From positions 1 to 36,438 of the forward strand of contig DASZPL010000170.1 in NCBI GenBank assembly GCA_035550315.1: DNA of 36,438 nt. The letters are read 5' to 3'. A program made the position numbers and the translations under genes. This document shows positions 1 to 7,222 of this stretch, in pieces. The stretch comes from DASZPL01 sp035550315. Lineage in GTDB: Bacteria > Actinomycetota > Actinomycetes > JAFAQI01. Below the pieces are notes generated by a model. The model was given only the letters and a program-made list of their open reading frames with translations, ran no database searches and was not told where the DNA came from. Position 1 is the first letter of the stretch. Every line of letters starts with the position of its first letter.

Positions 1-1373
1 TCGAGCTCGACCCGTCGTGGCACTGGCTGCTGCGCCAGGCGATCGAGCACGAGCTGCACTCGCTGCCATGGCGCGACCCGCGTCCAGGCGCGCACGTCGT
101 GCGCGGCGTCGGCACCATGCTCTGGACGCAGGCCAACGGCGGCGTGATGTGCCCGGTATCGATGACGCACGCGATCGTTCCCGCGCTGCGCAACGCCGCG
201 CCGGCCCTCGCCAACGAGTGGGAGCCGCGGCTGACCCTGCCCGACTACGACAACGGCGCGATCGCCGGCATGGCGATGACCGAGCGACAGGGCGGCTCCG
301 ACGTCCGCGCCAACATCACCCGGGCCGAGCCGGTGGGCGACGGCGAGTATGAGATCCACGGCCACAAGTGGTTCTGCTCCTACCCGCCGTGCGACATCTT
401 CCTGGTGCTGGCGCAGGCGCCAGGCGGCCTGTCGTGCTTTCTGGTCGAGCGCGGCCCGGGCATGGAGTTCCAGCGGTTGAAGGACAAACTCGGCACCCGG
501 TCGCTGCCGTCGAGCGAAGTCGAGTTCCGCGGCATCCGCGGCCGGCTGGTCGGCGAGGAGGGTCGCGGCGTGCACGCGATCATCCGGATGGTCAACCACA
601 CCCGGCTTGACTGCCTGCTCTCCTCGGCGGCCGGGATGCGCCGCGGCGTGGTCGAGGCGATCCATCACGCCCGCCGCCGCGCCGCGTTCGGCGCCCAGCT
701 GGTCGACCAGCCGGCGATGACGAACGTGCTCGCCGACCTCGCGATCGAGTCCGAGGCCGCGACCGCGGGCGCGCTCCGCGTCGCCGCGAGCTACGACCGC
801 GACGAGCCGGCCTTCCGCCGGTTCGCGACCGCCGTGATGCAGTACCACGTCTGCAAGCGCGCGGTCGCGCACGCCGGGGAGTCGCTGGAGTGCCTCGGCG
901 GCAACGGGTACGTCGAGGAGTCGAGCCTGCCGCTGCTCTACCGTGACTCGCCGCTCGCCGGCATCTGGGAGGGCTCCGGCAACGTCGCCGCCCTCGACGT
1001 GCTGCGCGCGATGGTCCGCGAGCCCGACGGCCTCACCGCGTTCCTCGACGAGTGTGCGCTCGGCGCCGGCGGCAACTCGCAGCTCGACGCCCATATCGCG
1101 GCAGTGCAGGACCGCGCCGGCGCCATGCTGTCGTCGGCCGACGACGCCACGCCGGTCGAGCAGCGACTGCACGACGCGCAGTACGACGCCCGGCGGATGG
1201 TCGAGGATCTCGGCTTCGCGCTGCAGGCCAGCCTGCTCGTGCGCCACGCACCCGCCGCGGTCGCCGACGCGTTCTGCGCCGCGCGCGTCGGCGGCGAGTC
1301 CGGCCGCGCCTACGGCACGCTGCCGGCGCGGCTCGAGCTGCGCGCGATCGTCGACCGCGCGCTGCCCGCCTGA
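1..1373 (+). CDS. AidB-like acyl-CoA dehydrogenase, 5' truncated
   Basis: The reading frame is open from base 3, before any start codon, so the gene begins upstream of the window; 456 residues are visible and roughly 80-90 N-terminal residues are missing compared with E. coli AidB (about 540). The resemblance to AidB is close and collinear: MTERQGGSDVRANITRAE, GHKWFCS, a LKDKLGTRS stretch, and GYVEESSLPLLYRDSPLAGI followed by WEGSGN. The Glu of WEGSGN aligns with the catalytic base of many acyl-CoA dehydrogenases. The family binds FAD and oxidises acyl-CoA thioesters; E. coli AidB also binds DNA and belongs to the response to alkylation damage, so the substrate here is open. The stop is 13 bases before the crotonase gene, and the two probably form one transcript with the TetR gene. 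Fold and AidB-type subfamily are secure; the physiological role is inferred only as acyl-CoA metabolism. Confidence 0.9.
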   Translation, partial: ELDPSWHWLLRQAIEHELHSLPWRDPRPGAHVVRGVGTMLWTQANGGVMCPVSMTHAIVPALRNAAPALANEWEPRLTLPDYDNGAIAGMAMTERQGGSDVRANITRAEPVGDGEYEIHGHKWFCSYPPCDIFLVLAQAPGGLSCFLVERGPGMEFQRLKDKLGTRSLPSSEVEFRGIRGRLVGEEGRGVHAIIRMVNHTRLDCLLSSAAGMRRGVVEAIHHARRRAAFGAQLVDQPAMTNVLADLAIESEAATAGALRVAASYDRDEPAFRRFATAVMQYHVCKRAVAHAGESLECLGGNGYVEESSLPLLYRDSPLAGIWEGSGNVAALDVLRAMVREPDGLTAFLDECALGAGGNSQLDAHIAAVQDRAGAMLSSADDATPVEQRLHDAQYDARRMVEDLGFALQASLLVRHAPAAVADAFCAARVGGESGRAYGTLPARLELRAIVDRALPA

Positions 1374-1386
1374 CCGAGCGACCGCG

Positions 1387-2298
1387 ATGACCGAACTCGC
1401 GACGATGACCTACCAGGTCACCGGACGGGTCGCGCGCATCACGCTCAACCGCCCGGACCGCGGCAACGGCATCACCCGCACCCTGGTCCGCGAGCTCGAA
1501 GACTGCGTCGAGCAGGCCGACCTCGATCCGGCGGTGCACGTGATCCTGCTCGCCGGCAACGGCAAGGGGTTCTGCGGCGGCTACGACCTGGTCGAGTCCG
1601 CGGAAGGCAAGGGCCGCCGCGACGCGGCCGCCGTCGTACCCGGATCACCGGTCGACCCGAAGGTGATGGCCAAGAACCACGACCCGCGCAACACCTGGGA
1701 CGCGATGGTCGACTTCGGCATGATGTCGCGCAACGTCCGCGGCTTCATGTCGCTGTTCCACGCCAGCAAGCCGGTGGTCTGCAAGGTCCACGGGTTCTGC
1801 GTCGCTGGCGGCACCGACATGGCGCTGTGCAGCGACCTGCTCGTCATCGCCGCCGACGCCAAGATCGGCTACCCGCCGGCGCGCGTCTGGGGTTCGCCGA
1901 CGACTTCGATGTGGGCGTACCGCCTCGGAGCGCAGCGCGCCAAGCGGCTGCTGTTCACCGGCGACTCGCTGTCCGGTACCGAGGCGGTGGAGTGGGGACT
2001 CGCCATCGAGGCGCCACCGGCCGACCGGCTCGACGAGCGCACCGAGATCCTGGTCGAGCGGATCGCGCAGTTGCCGCTGAACCAGCTGCAGATGATGAAG
2101 CTGCTGGTGAACCAGTCGCTCTACGCGCAGGGCCTGCACCAGACCCAGCTGATCGGCACCGTCTTCGACGGCATCACCCGGCACACGCCGGAGGGCTACG
2201 CGTTCGCGCGCCGCGCCGCCGAGGCCGGCTTCAAGCAGGCCGTGCTCGACCGCGACGGGCCGTTCGGCGACGCCGGCCCGTCGACGTTCAAGGGATGA
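1387..2298 (+). CDS. Enoyl-CoA hydratase/isomerase (crotonase) family protein
   Basis: A 303-residue crotonase-fold protein. The oxyanion-hole segments are recognisable: GKGFCGGYDL at 59-68 and KVHGFCVAGGTDMALCSD at 133-150. In classical enoyl-CoA hydratase two glutamates (rat Glu144 and Glu164) activate water; here the first is Asp144 and the second position reads Pro (GYPPARVWG), so ordinary hydratase chemistry is doubtful. There is an insertion of about 45 residues (about 70-115) after the first oxyanion segment. The ATG was chosen because the frame also runs back into the preceding gene and the protein begins normally here (TYQVTGRVARITLNRPDR). Its TGA overlaps the ATG of the TetR gene (ATGA), implying translational coupling. 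Likely a CoA-thioester enzyme acting with the upstream dehydrogenase; exact reaction unknown. Confidence 0.88.
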   Translation: MTELATMTYQVTGRVARITLNRPDRGNGITRTLVRELEDCVEQADLDPAVHVILLAGNGKGFCGGYDLVESAEGKGRRDAAAVVPGSPVDPKVMAKNHDPRNTWDAMVDFGMMSRNVRGFMSLFHASKPVVCKVHGFCVAGGTDMALCSDLLVIAADAKIGYPPARVWGSPTTSMWAYRLGAQRAKRLLFTGDSLSGTEAVEWGLAIEAPPADRLDERTEILVERIAQLPLNQLQMMKLLVNQSLYAQGLHQTQLIGTVFDGITRHTPEGYAFARRAAEAGFKQAVLDRDGPFGDAGPSTFKG

Positions 2299-2888
2299 CC
2301 ACCGCGGTCGGGACGACCCGCGACCGGTTGCTGCGGGCCGCCCGCGAGGTTGTCGAAGCCGACGGGTACGCCGCGGCCTCCGTGATCGCCGTCGCGGAGC
2401 GCGCCGGGCTGTCAGCCGGCGCGCTCTACCGCCACTTCCCGTCGAAGGCGGAGCTGTTCACCGAGCTGTTCCGCCAGGTGTGCGACCGCGAGATCGCGGC
2501 GATGCGCACCGCCGCCGACGAGGTCGCAGCGAGTGACGTCGCGCGGATCGAAGCCGTCCTCACGACGTTCGCGCAGCGCGCGCTGCGCAACCCCCGCCTC
2601 GCCTGGGCGCTGCTCGCGGAGCCGGTCGACGCCGCGGTCGACGCCGAGCGGTTGGCCTACCGCCGGCGCTACGCCGACCTGCTCGCCGGCCAGCTCGCCG
2701 AGGCGATCCGCGCCGGCGAGCTCCCCGACCAGGACGTCGGCTTCACCGCGGCCGCGCTGGTCGGCGGCCTCGGCGAAGCCCTGGTCGGGCCGCTGTCCAC
2801 CGCGAACGGCAGCCGCAACCCCGCCGACGTCGTCACGCAGATCCGGATCTTCGTCCGCCGCGCGCTCGGCGCCCCCGCCACCCCGTGA
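2295..2888 (+). CDS. TetR/AcrR family transcriptional regulator
   Basis: A 197-residue one-domain repressor of usual TetR length. The N-terminal helix-turn-helix is clear: TRDRLLRAAREVVEADGY, then VIAVAERAGLSAGALYRHFPSKAELF at about 29-54, the family signature. The C-terminal part is helical and would bind a ligand, for this family often an acyl-CoA or lipophilic compound. Its ATG overlaps the stop of the crotonase gene, so it is made together with the two acyl-CoA enzymes and probably controls that operon (inference). The operon promoter lies outside the window. A 9-bp inverted repeat begins 2 bases after its stop codon. Confidence 0.9.
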   Translation: MTTAVGTTRDRLLRAAREVVEADGYAAASVIAVAERAGLSAGALYRHFPSKAELFTELFRQVCDREIAAMRTAADEVAASDVARIEAVLTTFAQRALRNPRLAWALLAEPVDAAVDAERLAYRRRYADLLAGQLAEAIRAGELPDQDVGFTAAALVGGLGEALVGPLSTANGSRNPADVVTQIRIFVRRALGAPATP

Positions 2889-2889
2889 G

Positions 2890-2933
2890 TTGTGAAGCCT
2901 CGCGAACCGCGGGCGGTACGTAGCGCTTCACAA
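2890..2933. repeat. Inverted repeat after the TetR gene
   Basis: Perfect 9-base arms TTGTGAAGC (2890-2898) and GCTTCACAA (2925-2933) are separated by 26 bases. The repeat starts just after the TetR stop and lies about 100 bases before rpsP. It could be the stem of a terminator (but no T-run follows) or a pair of half-sites for a regulator; the arms are AT-richer than their surroundings. The function is not decided by the sequence. Confidence 0.45.
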
Positions 2934-2965
2934 GTTGGGAAAGCGGGCCGCGGCGGCGGCTCTGG

Positions 2966-2971
2966 CAGAAT
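2966..2971 (+). promoter_or_regulatory. Putative -10 element of the rpsP operon promoter
   Basis: CAGAAT (4 of 6 matches to TATAAT) in the only non-coding stretch upstream of rpsP, 62 bases before its start codon. The context CTCTGGCAGAATGG is of the kind found before actinobacterial ribosomal protein genes. No convincing -35 hexamer sits 16-19 bases upstream, so the call is tentative. Confidence 0.3.
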
Positions 2972-3033
2972 GGTGGGGCGCGTGGCGGGTCCGTCGCGAC
3001 GCGAACCCCGCGACTTCTGGAGAGCAGTACCTC

Positions 3034-3687
3034 GTGGCCACGAAGATCCGACTCCTGCGGCTCGGCAAGATCCGCGCGCCGTACTACCGCATCGTCGTCG
3101 CCGACTCGCGCACCAAGCGCGACGGCCGCGTGATCGAGACGATCGGCAAGTACCACCCCAAGTCCGACCCGTCGCTGATCGAGGTCGACTCCGAGCGGGC
3201 GCGTTACTGGCTGTCGGTCGGCGCGCAGCCGACCGAGCCGGTCGCCGCCATCCTGCGGATCACCGGCGACTGGCAGGCCCACAAGGGCGAGCCGGCTCCG
3301 GAGGGCGGCGTGCAGGTGGCCGCGCCGAAGCCCGACCGCAAGGCGATCTTCGAGCAGGCCGCCAAGGAGAGCCTCGACAGCGAGGACAAGGCGGCCAAGA
3401 AGAGTACGGCGAAGAAGACCACCGCCAAGAAGACCGCCAAGGCAGCCGAGCCGGCAGAGCAGGCCGAGTCGGCGGAGCGGGCGGAGTCCGCGCCGGCCAC
3501 CGAGGCCGAGGCTGCGGCCGAGGCGCCGGCCGCCGAGGCGGAGGCTCCCGCGGCCGACGCTGAGACGCCGGCCGACACGACCGAGACCTCGGCAGACGGC
3601 GCCGCCGAGGTGACCGAGCCGCCGGCCGCCGACGCGCCGGCCGAGACGCCCGCCGACCCGGCTGAAACGGCGTCGGACTCCGAGTAA
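3034..3687 (+). CDS. rpsP: 30S ribosomal protein bS16 with long low-complexity tail
   Basis: bS16 is an assembly and structural protein of the 30S subunit body. Residues 1-85 are the conserved domain (ATKIRLLRLGKIRAPYYRIVV, SRTKRDGR, IGKYHP, RARYWLSVGAQPTEPV). Residues about 86-217 form an unusually long tail: a short linker, then lysine-alanine repeats (AKKSTAKKTTAKKTAK at about 121-136), then an acidic Ala/Glu/Pro segment to the end. Typical bS16 has 80-90 residues and actinobacterial versions carry shorter tails, so 217 residues is long. The GTG start at 3034 is supported by GGAGAG at 3019-3024. An upstream in-frame ATG was rejected because bS16 begins at ATKIRL. The stop shares a base with the khpA ATG (TAATG). 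First gene of the rpsP-khpA-rimM-trmD set. Confidence 0.97.
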   Translation: MATKIRLLRLGKIRAPYYRIVVADSRTKRDGRVIETIGKYHPKSDPSLIEVDSERARYWLSVGAQPTEPVAAILRITGDWQAHKGEPAPEGGVQVAAPKPDRKAIFEQAAKESLDSEDKAAKKSTAKKTTAKKTAKAAEPAEQAESAERAESAPATEAEAAAEAPAAEAEAPAADAETPADTTETSADGAAEVTEPPAADAPAETPADPAETASDSE

Positions 3688-3926
3688 TGCTCGAGGCCGC
3701 GCTCACCCACCTGGTCAGCGGCATCGTCGATCATCCCGACGAGGTCACCGTCGACCTGCGACAGCGCCGCAACCTGCGGGTGCTCGAGGTGCGGGTGAAT
3801 CCCGACGACCTCGGCAAGGTGATCGGCCGGGCCGGGCGCACGGCCAAAGCGCTGCGCGCGGTGATGACCGCGCTCGGCGGCAGTGGTGTCCGGGTCGACC
3901 TGGTGGACGTCGACCGCGGTCGTTGA
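3687..3926 (+). CDS. khpA: KH-domain RNA-binding protein KhpA
   Basis: A 79-residue single type II KH domain. The GxxG loop is in KVIGRAGRTAKALR (about residues 44-57). KhpA-type proteins bind RNA, often with a partner KhpB, and their gene lies between rpsP and rimM in most actinobacteria and firmicutes, as here. Start and stop codons overlap both neighbours by 1 base (TAATG before it, TGATG after it), so the four genes rpsP-khpA-rimM-trmD are translationally linked. The product is probably a small RNA chaperone; no catalytic residues are expected or seen. Confidence 0.93.
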   Translation: MLEAALTHLVSGIVDHPDEVTVDLRQRRNLRVLEVRVNPDDLGKVIGRAGRTAKALRAVMTALGGSGVRVDLVDVDRGR

Positions 3927-4432
3927 TGCAGCTCGTCATCGGGCGCATCGCAAAGCCGCACGGCATCAGCGGCGAGCTGGCGGTCGAGGTGCGCACCGAC
4001 GCGCCCGAGCAGCGGTTCGCCGCCGGCTCCCGGGTCGAGACCGATCCGAGTGAGCGTGGCCCGCTGGTCGTCGAGGCCACCCGTTGGCACGCCGGTCGGC
4101 TGCTGGTGCGGTTCACCGGCGTCACGGACCGCACCGCGGCCGATGCGCTGCGCGGCACGCTGCTGGTCGCGGACTCCGCGACCAGCCCCCCAGGCGACGC
4201 CGACGACTACTGGGACCACGACCTGGTCGGCCTGACCGCCGTACTTGCCGACGGCACCGTCGTCGGCGACGTCACCGAGGTCGCCCACCCACCCGGCTCG
4301 GACCTGCTGGTGGTCAAGCGGCCGGACGGCCGTCAGGCCATGCTCCCGTTCGTGCGTGAGATCGTGCCGACCGTCGACGTGGCCGGCGGGCGGATCGTCG
4401 TCGCACCACCCGACGGGCTGCTGGACCTGTGA
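3926..4432 (+). CDS. rimM: Ribosome maturation factor RimM
   Basis: 168 residues, usual family length. The N-terminal RimM barrel (QLVIGRIAKPHGISGELAVEV, then RWHAGRLLVRFTGVTDRTAADALRGTLLV) is followed by a PRC-barrel-like domain (DDYWDHDLVGL, DGTVVGDVTEV, DLLVVKRPDGRQAMLPFVREIVPTVD). RimM acts in maturation of the 30S head, binding near uS19. The ATG at 3926 gives the standard MQLVIGRI beginning; a TTG one codon upstream is possible but needless. The stop overlaps the trmD ATG. Confidence 0.96.
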   Translation: MQLVIGRIAKPHGISGELAVEVRTDAPEQRFAAGSRVETDPSERGPLVVEATRWHAGRLLVRFTGVTDRTAADALRGTLLVADSATSPPGDADDYWDHDLVGLTAVLADGTVVGDVTEVAHPPGSDLLVVKRPDGRQAMLPFVREIVPTVDVAGGRIVVAPPDGLLDL

Positions 4433-5187
4433 TGCGCGTCGACGTCGTCACGATCTTCCCGGAGTACTTCGCGCCGCTCGACGTCTCGCTGCTCGGCAAG
4501 GCGCGCGCCGCCGGGTTGCTCGACATCCGGCTGCACGACTTGCGCGAGCACACCGACGACGTGCACCGGTCGGTCGATGACGCGCCGTACGGCGGCGGGC
4601 CCGGGATGCTGATGACGCCCGAGCCGTGGGGCCGCGCCCTCGACGCGATCGTCGACGACGCCGCCGAGCCGCCGCTGCTGGTCGTCCCGACGCCGTCCGG
4701 CCGCCGCTTCACCCAGGCGGACGCGTGCGACTGGGCGGCGCGGCCGTGGCTGGTGCTGGCGTGCGGGCGCTACGAGGGGATCGACGCGCGGGTGATCGAC
4801 TACGCCGCCACCCGGATGCCGGTCGAGGAGGTCACGATCGGCGACTACGTGCTGGCCGGCGGCGAGGCCGCCGCGTTGGTGATCCTGGAGGCGGTGGCTC
4901 GGCTGCAGCCCGGCTTCATGGGCAACGCCGAATCCCCCCTCGACGACTCGTTCGGCGGCGCGGGCGGGCTGCTCGAAGCGCCCGGCTACACCCGGCCCGC
5001 GACCTGGCGCGGGTTCGACGTACCGGAGGTGTTGCGCTCCGGCGATCATGGCGCGGTCGCCCGCTGGCGCGCGGCCGAGGCGCAGCGGCGGACGCGGGAG
5101 CGGCGCCCCGACCTGGCCGGCGCCGATGATCCGTCCGTTACCGCTGATCCGGCCGGTTGTGGCACAGTGGATGGACCGCCTGACTAG
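4432..5187 (+). CDS. trmD: tRNA (guanine-37-N1)-methyltransferase TrmD
   Basis: 251 residues. TrmD methylates G37 next to the anticodon of tRNAs for Leu, Pro and Arg with S-adenosylmethionine, preventing +1 frameshifts. The SPOUT trefoil-knot segments are present: LLVVPTPSGRRFTQ (about 82-95), LACGRYEGIDARVID (109-123) and EEVTIGDYVLAGGEAA (132-147). The DSF motif holding the catalytic Asp is at 172-174, followed by APGYTRP. MRVDVVTIFPEYF is the standard start; an in-frame GTG one codon earlier was not chosen. The last 35 residues are Asp/Pro-rich and poorly conserved, and the DNA there may hold an rplS promoter. Confidence 0.97.
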   Translation: MRVDVVTIFPEYFAPLDVSLLGKARAAGLLDIRLHDLREHTDDVHRSVDDAPYGGGPGMLMTPEPWGRALDAIVDDAAEPPLLVVPTPSGRRFTQADACDWAARPWLVLACGRYEGIDARVIDYAATRMPVEEVTIGDYVLAGGEAAALVILEAVARLQPGFMGNAESPLDDSFGGAGGLLEAPGYTRPATWRGFDVPEVLRSGDHGAVARWRAAEAQRRTRERRPDLAGADDPSVTADPAGCGTVDGPPD

Positions 5188-5229
5188 TTCGCGCCCACTT
5201 GGCGCGCCCGCGACCGAGGACTCGACGAC

Positions 5230-5589
5230 ATGCAGACGCTCGACCCGATCGACGCCGCTTCGCTGCGCGACGACGTACCGGACTTCCGGCCCGGCGACTC
5301 GGTCAAGGTGCACGTCCGGGTGGTCGAGGGCAACCGGGAGCGGATCCAGGTCTTCGCCGGCGTCGTCATCCGGCGGCAGGGCGGCGGCGTGCGCGAGACG
5401 TTCACCGTGCGCAAGGTCAGCTTCGGCGTCGGCGTGGAGCGGACCTTCCCGGTCCACACGCCGGTGATCGACCACATCGAGGTCGTGACCCGCGGCGACG
5501 TCCGGCGCGCCAAGCTGTACTACCTGCGCGATCTGCGCGGCAAGAAGGCGAAGATCAAGGAGAAGCGCGAGACGGCTCCCGCTCGCTAG
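5230..5589 (+). CDS. rplS: 50S ribosomal protein bL19
   Basis: 119 residues, standard length. bL19 sits at the 30S-50S interface of the 50S subunit. Conserved parts: DFRPGDSVKVHVRVVEGNRERIQVF, RRQGGGVRETFTVRK, GVGVERTFPVHTP and RRAKLYYLRDLRGKKAKIKE. GAGGA at 5216-5220 may serve as ribosome-binding site. The 42-base gap after trmD holds GCGCC-CACTT-GGCGC, a small hairpin at about 5190-5204. A weak promoter (TTACCG 5138-5143, 19-base spacer, CACAGT 5163-5168) may lie inside the trmD end; the motif is poor, so rplS may simply be co-transcribed. Confidence 0.97.
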   Translation: MQTLDPIDAASLRDDVPDFRPGDSVKVHVRVVEGNRERIQVFAGVVIRRQGGGVRETFTVRKVSFGVGVERTFPVHTPVIDHIEVVTRGDVRRAKLYYLRDLRGKKAKIKEKRETAPAR

Positions 5590-5628
5590 CCCGCCTGCCG
5601 GCCCGCCCCGCACACTTCGAAGGCCACC

Positions 5629-6528
5629 GTGACCGAGCCGACGACCGAATCCGAATCCCCGGGTGAACCCGCGATCGGTTCGACCGCCGACGCGCAGCCG
5701 AGCGACCGCAAGCGGCACTCGTTCTGGAAAGAGCTGCCGTTCCTCATCATCATCGCGCTGGTCCTGGCGCTGCTGATCAAGACCTTCCTGGTGCAGGCGT
5801 TCTACATCCCGTCGGCGTCGATGGAGAACACCCTGCAGGGCGGCAACCCGGCGTGCAGCGGCTGCGGGTCGAGCCCGGGCCACCCGTTCGACCGGGTGCT
5901 GGTCAACAAGCTGGTCTACGACTTCCGCGACCCGCACCGCGGCGAGATCGTGGTGTTCAAGCGGCCGCCGGGCTGGCCGCCGGAGAACACGTTCAGTACG
6001 CCGAGCAACCCGGTGCTGCGGTTCTTCCACGACATCGGCAGCGCGGTCGGCCTGGCACCGTCCGGCGGCAGCGACTTCATCAAGCGCGTCATCGGCGTCG
6101 GCGGCGACACCGTCGCCTGCCAGAACGACGTGCTCACCGTCAACGGGCACCGCTTGAACGAGCCGTACCTGTATCCCGGCTCCAACCAGCGCAGCGCCAA
6201 CGGCTTCGACGGCAAGTCGGTCACCGTGCCGAAGGGCGAGCTGTTCGTGATGGGCGACCACCGCGACGACTCCGCCGACTCGCGGGTCAACGGCGCGGTG
6301 CCGGTCAGCGACGTGATCGGCCGGGCGTTCGTGGTGATCTGGCCGACCTCGGACTGGAGCACGCTGGGTGTGCCGTCGACGTTCCACCAGCCGGGGCTCG
6401 CCGCGGCTGAGGGGTTCGTCGCCGGCCGGCCGCTGCTCGGCGGCGTGATCGGCACCGTGCCGATCGGTCTGGCCCTCGCCTGGCGCCGCCGCCGTCGCGC
6501 GCGCCGCTACGCTCGCGGAGATGGCTGA
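5629..6528 (+). CDS. lepB: Signal peptidase I
   Basis: 299 residues, a membrane-anchored serine/lysine peptidase that removes signal peptides from exported proteins. A cytoplasmic, acidic, disordered N-terminus (1-33) leads into a transmembrane helix (about 36-57). Catalytic Ser64 lies in PSASMENTL and the general-base Lys152 in DFIKRVIGVGGD; the MGDHRDDSADSR motif follows. A Cys-X2-Cys insert (C76, C79) after the Ser box resembles other actinobacterial enzymes and may form a disulfide. A second hydrophobic segment near the C-terminus (about 270-286) is followed by an Arg-rich tail, giving a two-helix topology. The start is a GTG. The last 8 bases overlap rnhB. Confidence 0.95.
   Translation: MTEPTTESESPGEPAIGSTADAQPSDRKRHSFWKELPFLIIIALVLALLIKTFLVQAFYIPSASMENTLQGGNPACSGCGSSPGHPFDRVLVNKLVYDFRDPHRGEIVVFKRPPGWPPENTFSTPSNPVLRFFHDIGSAVGLAPSGGSDFIKRVIGVGGDTVACQNDVLTVNGHRLNEPYLYPGSNQRSANGFDGKSVTVPKGELFVMGDHRDDSADSRVNGAVPVSDVIGRAFVVIWPTSDWSTLGVPSTFHQPGLAAAEGFVAGRPLLGGVIGTVPIGLALAWRRRRRARRYARGDG
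6508..6513 (+). promoter_or_regulatory. Possible -10 for leaderless rnhB transcript
   Basis: TACGCT inside the end of lepB fits the actinobacterial TANNNT -10 and lies exactly 7 bases before the rnhB ATG. A start of transcription at the ATG would give a leaderless mRNA. The CGGAG directly before the ATG is only 1 base away from it, too close to act as a normal ribosome-binding site. No clear -35 is seen. Confidence 0.3.
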
Positions 6529-7219
6529 GCGCGTCGTCCCCGCAGCGACCGTGCGGCGCGATGCCGGGCTTTACGGCTACGAGCGCGCACTCGCCCGCCG
6601 CGGCCTGACCCCGGTCGCCGGCGTGGACGAGGCCGGCCGCGGTGCCTGCGCCGGCCCGCTGGTCGTCGCCGCGGCGATCCTGCCGCCCGGCAAGCGCGGG
6701 CAGGTGCCGGGACTCGCCGACTCGAAGCTGCTCACGCCGGTGGCCCGCGAGCGGGTCTACGCCCAGGTGGTCCGCCGGGCGGTCGCGTGGTCGGCGGTCG
6801 TCATCCCGCCGGCCGAGGTCGACCGGATGGGGCTGCACGTCGCCAACGTGACCGGGATGCGTCGCGCGCTGGCCCGGCTGAACCTGCGCCCGGCGTACGT
6901 GCTCAGCGACGGCTTCCCGGTGCCCGGCCTTGACGTCCCAGGGCTCGCGGTGTGGAAGGGCGACCGGGTCGCCGCCTGCGTCGCGGCCGCGTCGGTGGTC
7001 GCGAAGGTCACCCGCGACCGGCTGATGGTCGAGCTGGCGAAGGCGTTCCCGGCGTACGACTTCGACCTGCACAAGGGGTACGTGACGGAGGCGCACCAGG
7101 CCGCGTTGCGACGCCACGGGCCGTGCCCGCATCACCGGTTCAGCTACGTGAACGTCCGCAATGTCGAGTTCGCGGTGGAGAATGGAGTCGACGTCGAAGA
7201 CTTGGTGGAGAGCGCGTGA
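6521..7219 (+). CDS. rnhB: Ribonuclease HII
   Basis: 232 residues. RNase HII cuts the RNA strand of RNA-DNA hybrids and removes single ribonucleotides from DNA. The acidic catalytic centre begins with Asp36-Glu37 in AGVDEAGRGACAGPLVVAA, followed by LADSKLLTP, YVLSDGF and WKGDRVAACVAAASVVAKVTRDR, then the FDLHKGYVTEAH motif. The C-terminal extension after HHRFSYVNV is short. The ATG overlaps the last 8 bases of lepB. Confidence 0.96.
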   Translation: MAERVVPAATVRRDAGLYGYERALARRGLTPVAGVDEAGRGACAGPLVVAAAILPPGKRGQVPGLADSKLLTPVARERVYAQVVRRAVAWSAVVIPPAEVDRMGLHVANVTGMRRALARLNLRPAYVLSDGFPVPGLDVPGLAVWKGDRVAACVAAASVVAKVTRDRLMVELAKAFPAYDFDLHKGYVTEAHQAALRRHGPCPHHRFSYVNVRNVEFAVENGVDVEDLVESA

Positions 7220-7222
7220 GAC

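Noticed and set aside
3923..3925. TTG one codon before the rimM ATG as start
   Set aside because: ATG gives the normal family N-terminus; same reasoning for the GTG at 4429 before trmD.
4333..6387. Long minus-strand frame opposite trmD, rplS and lepB
   Set aside because: Same reason; the sense strand carries certain genes throughout.
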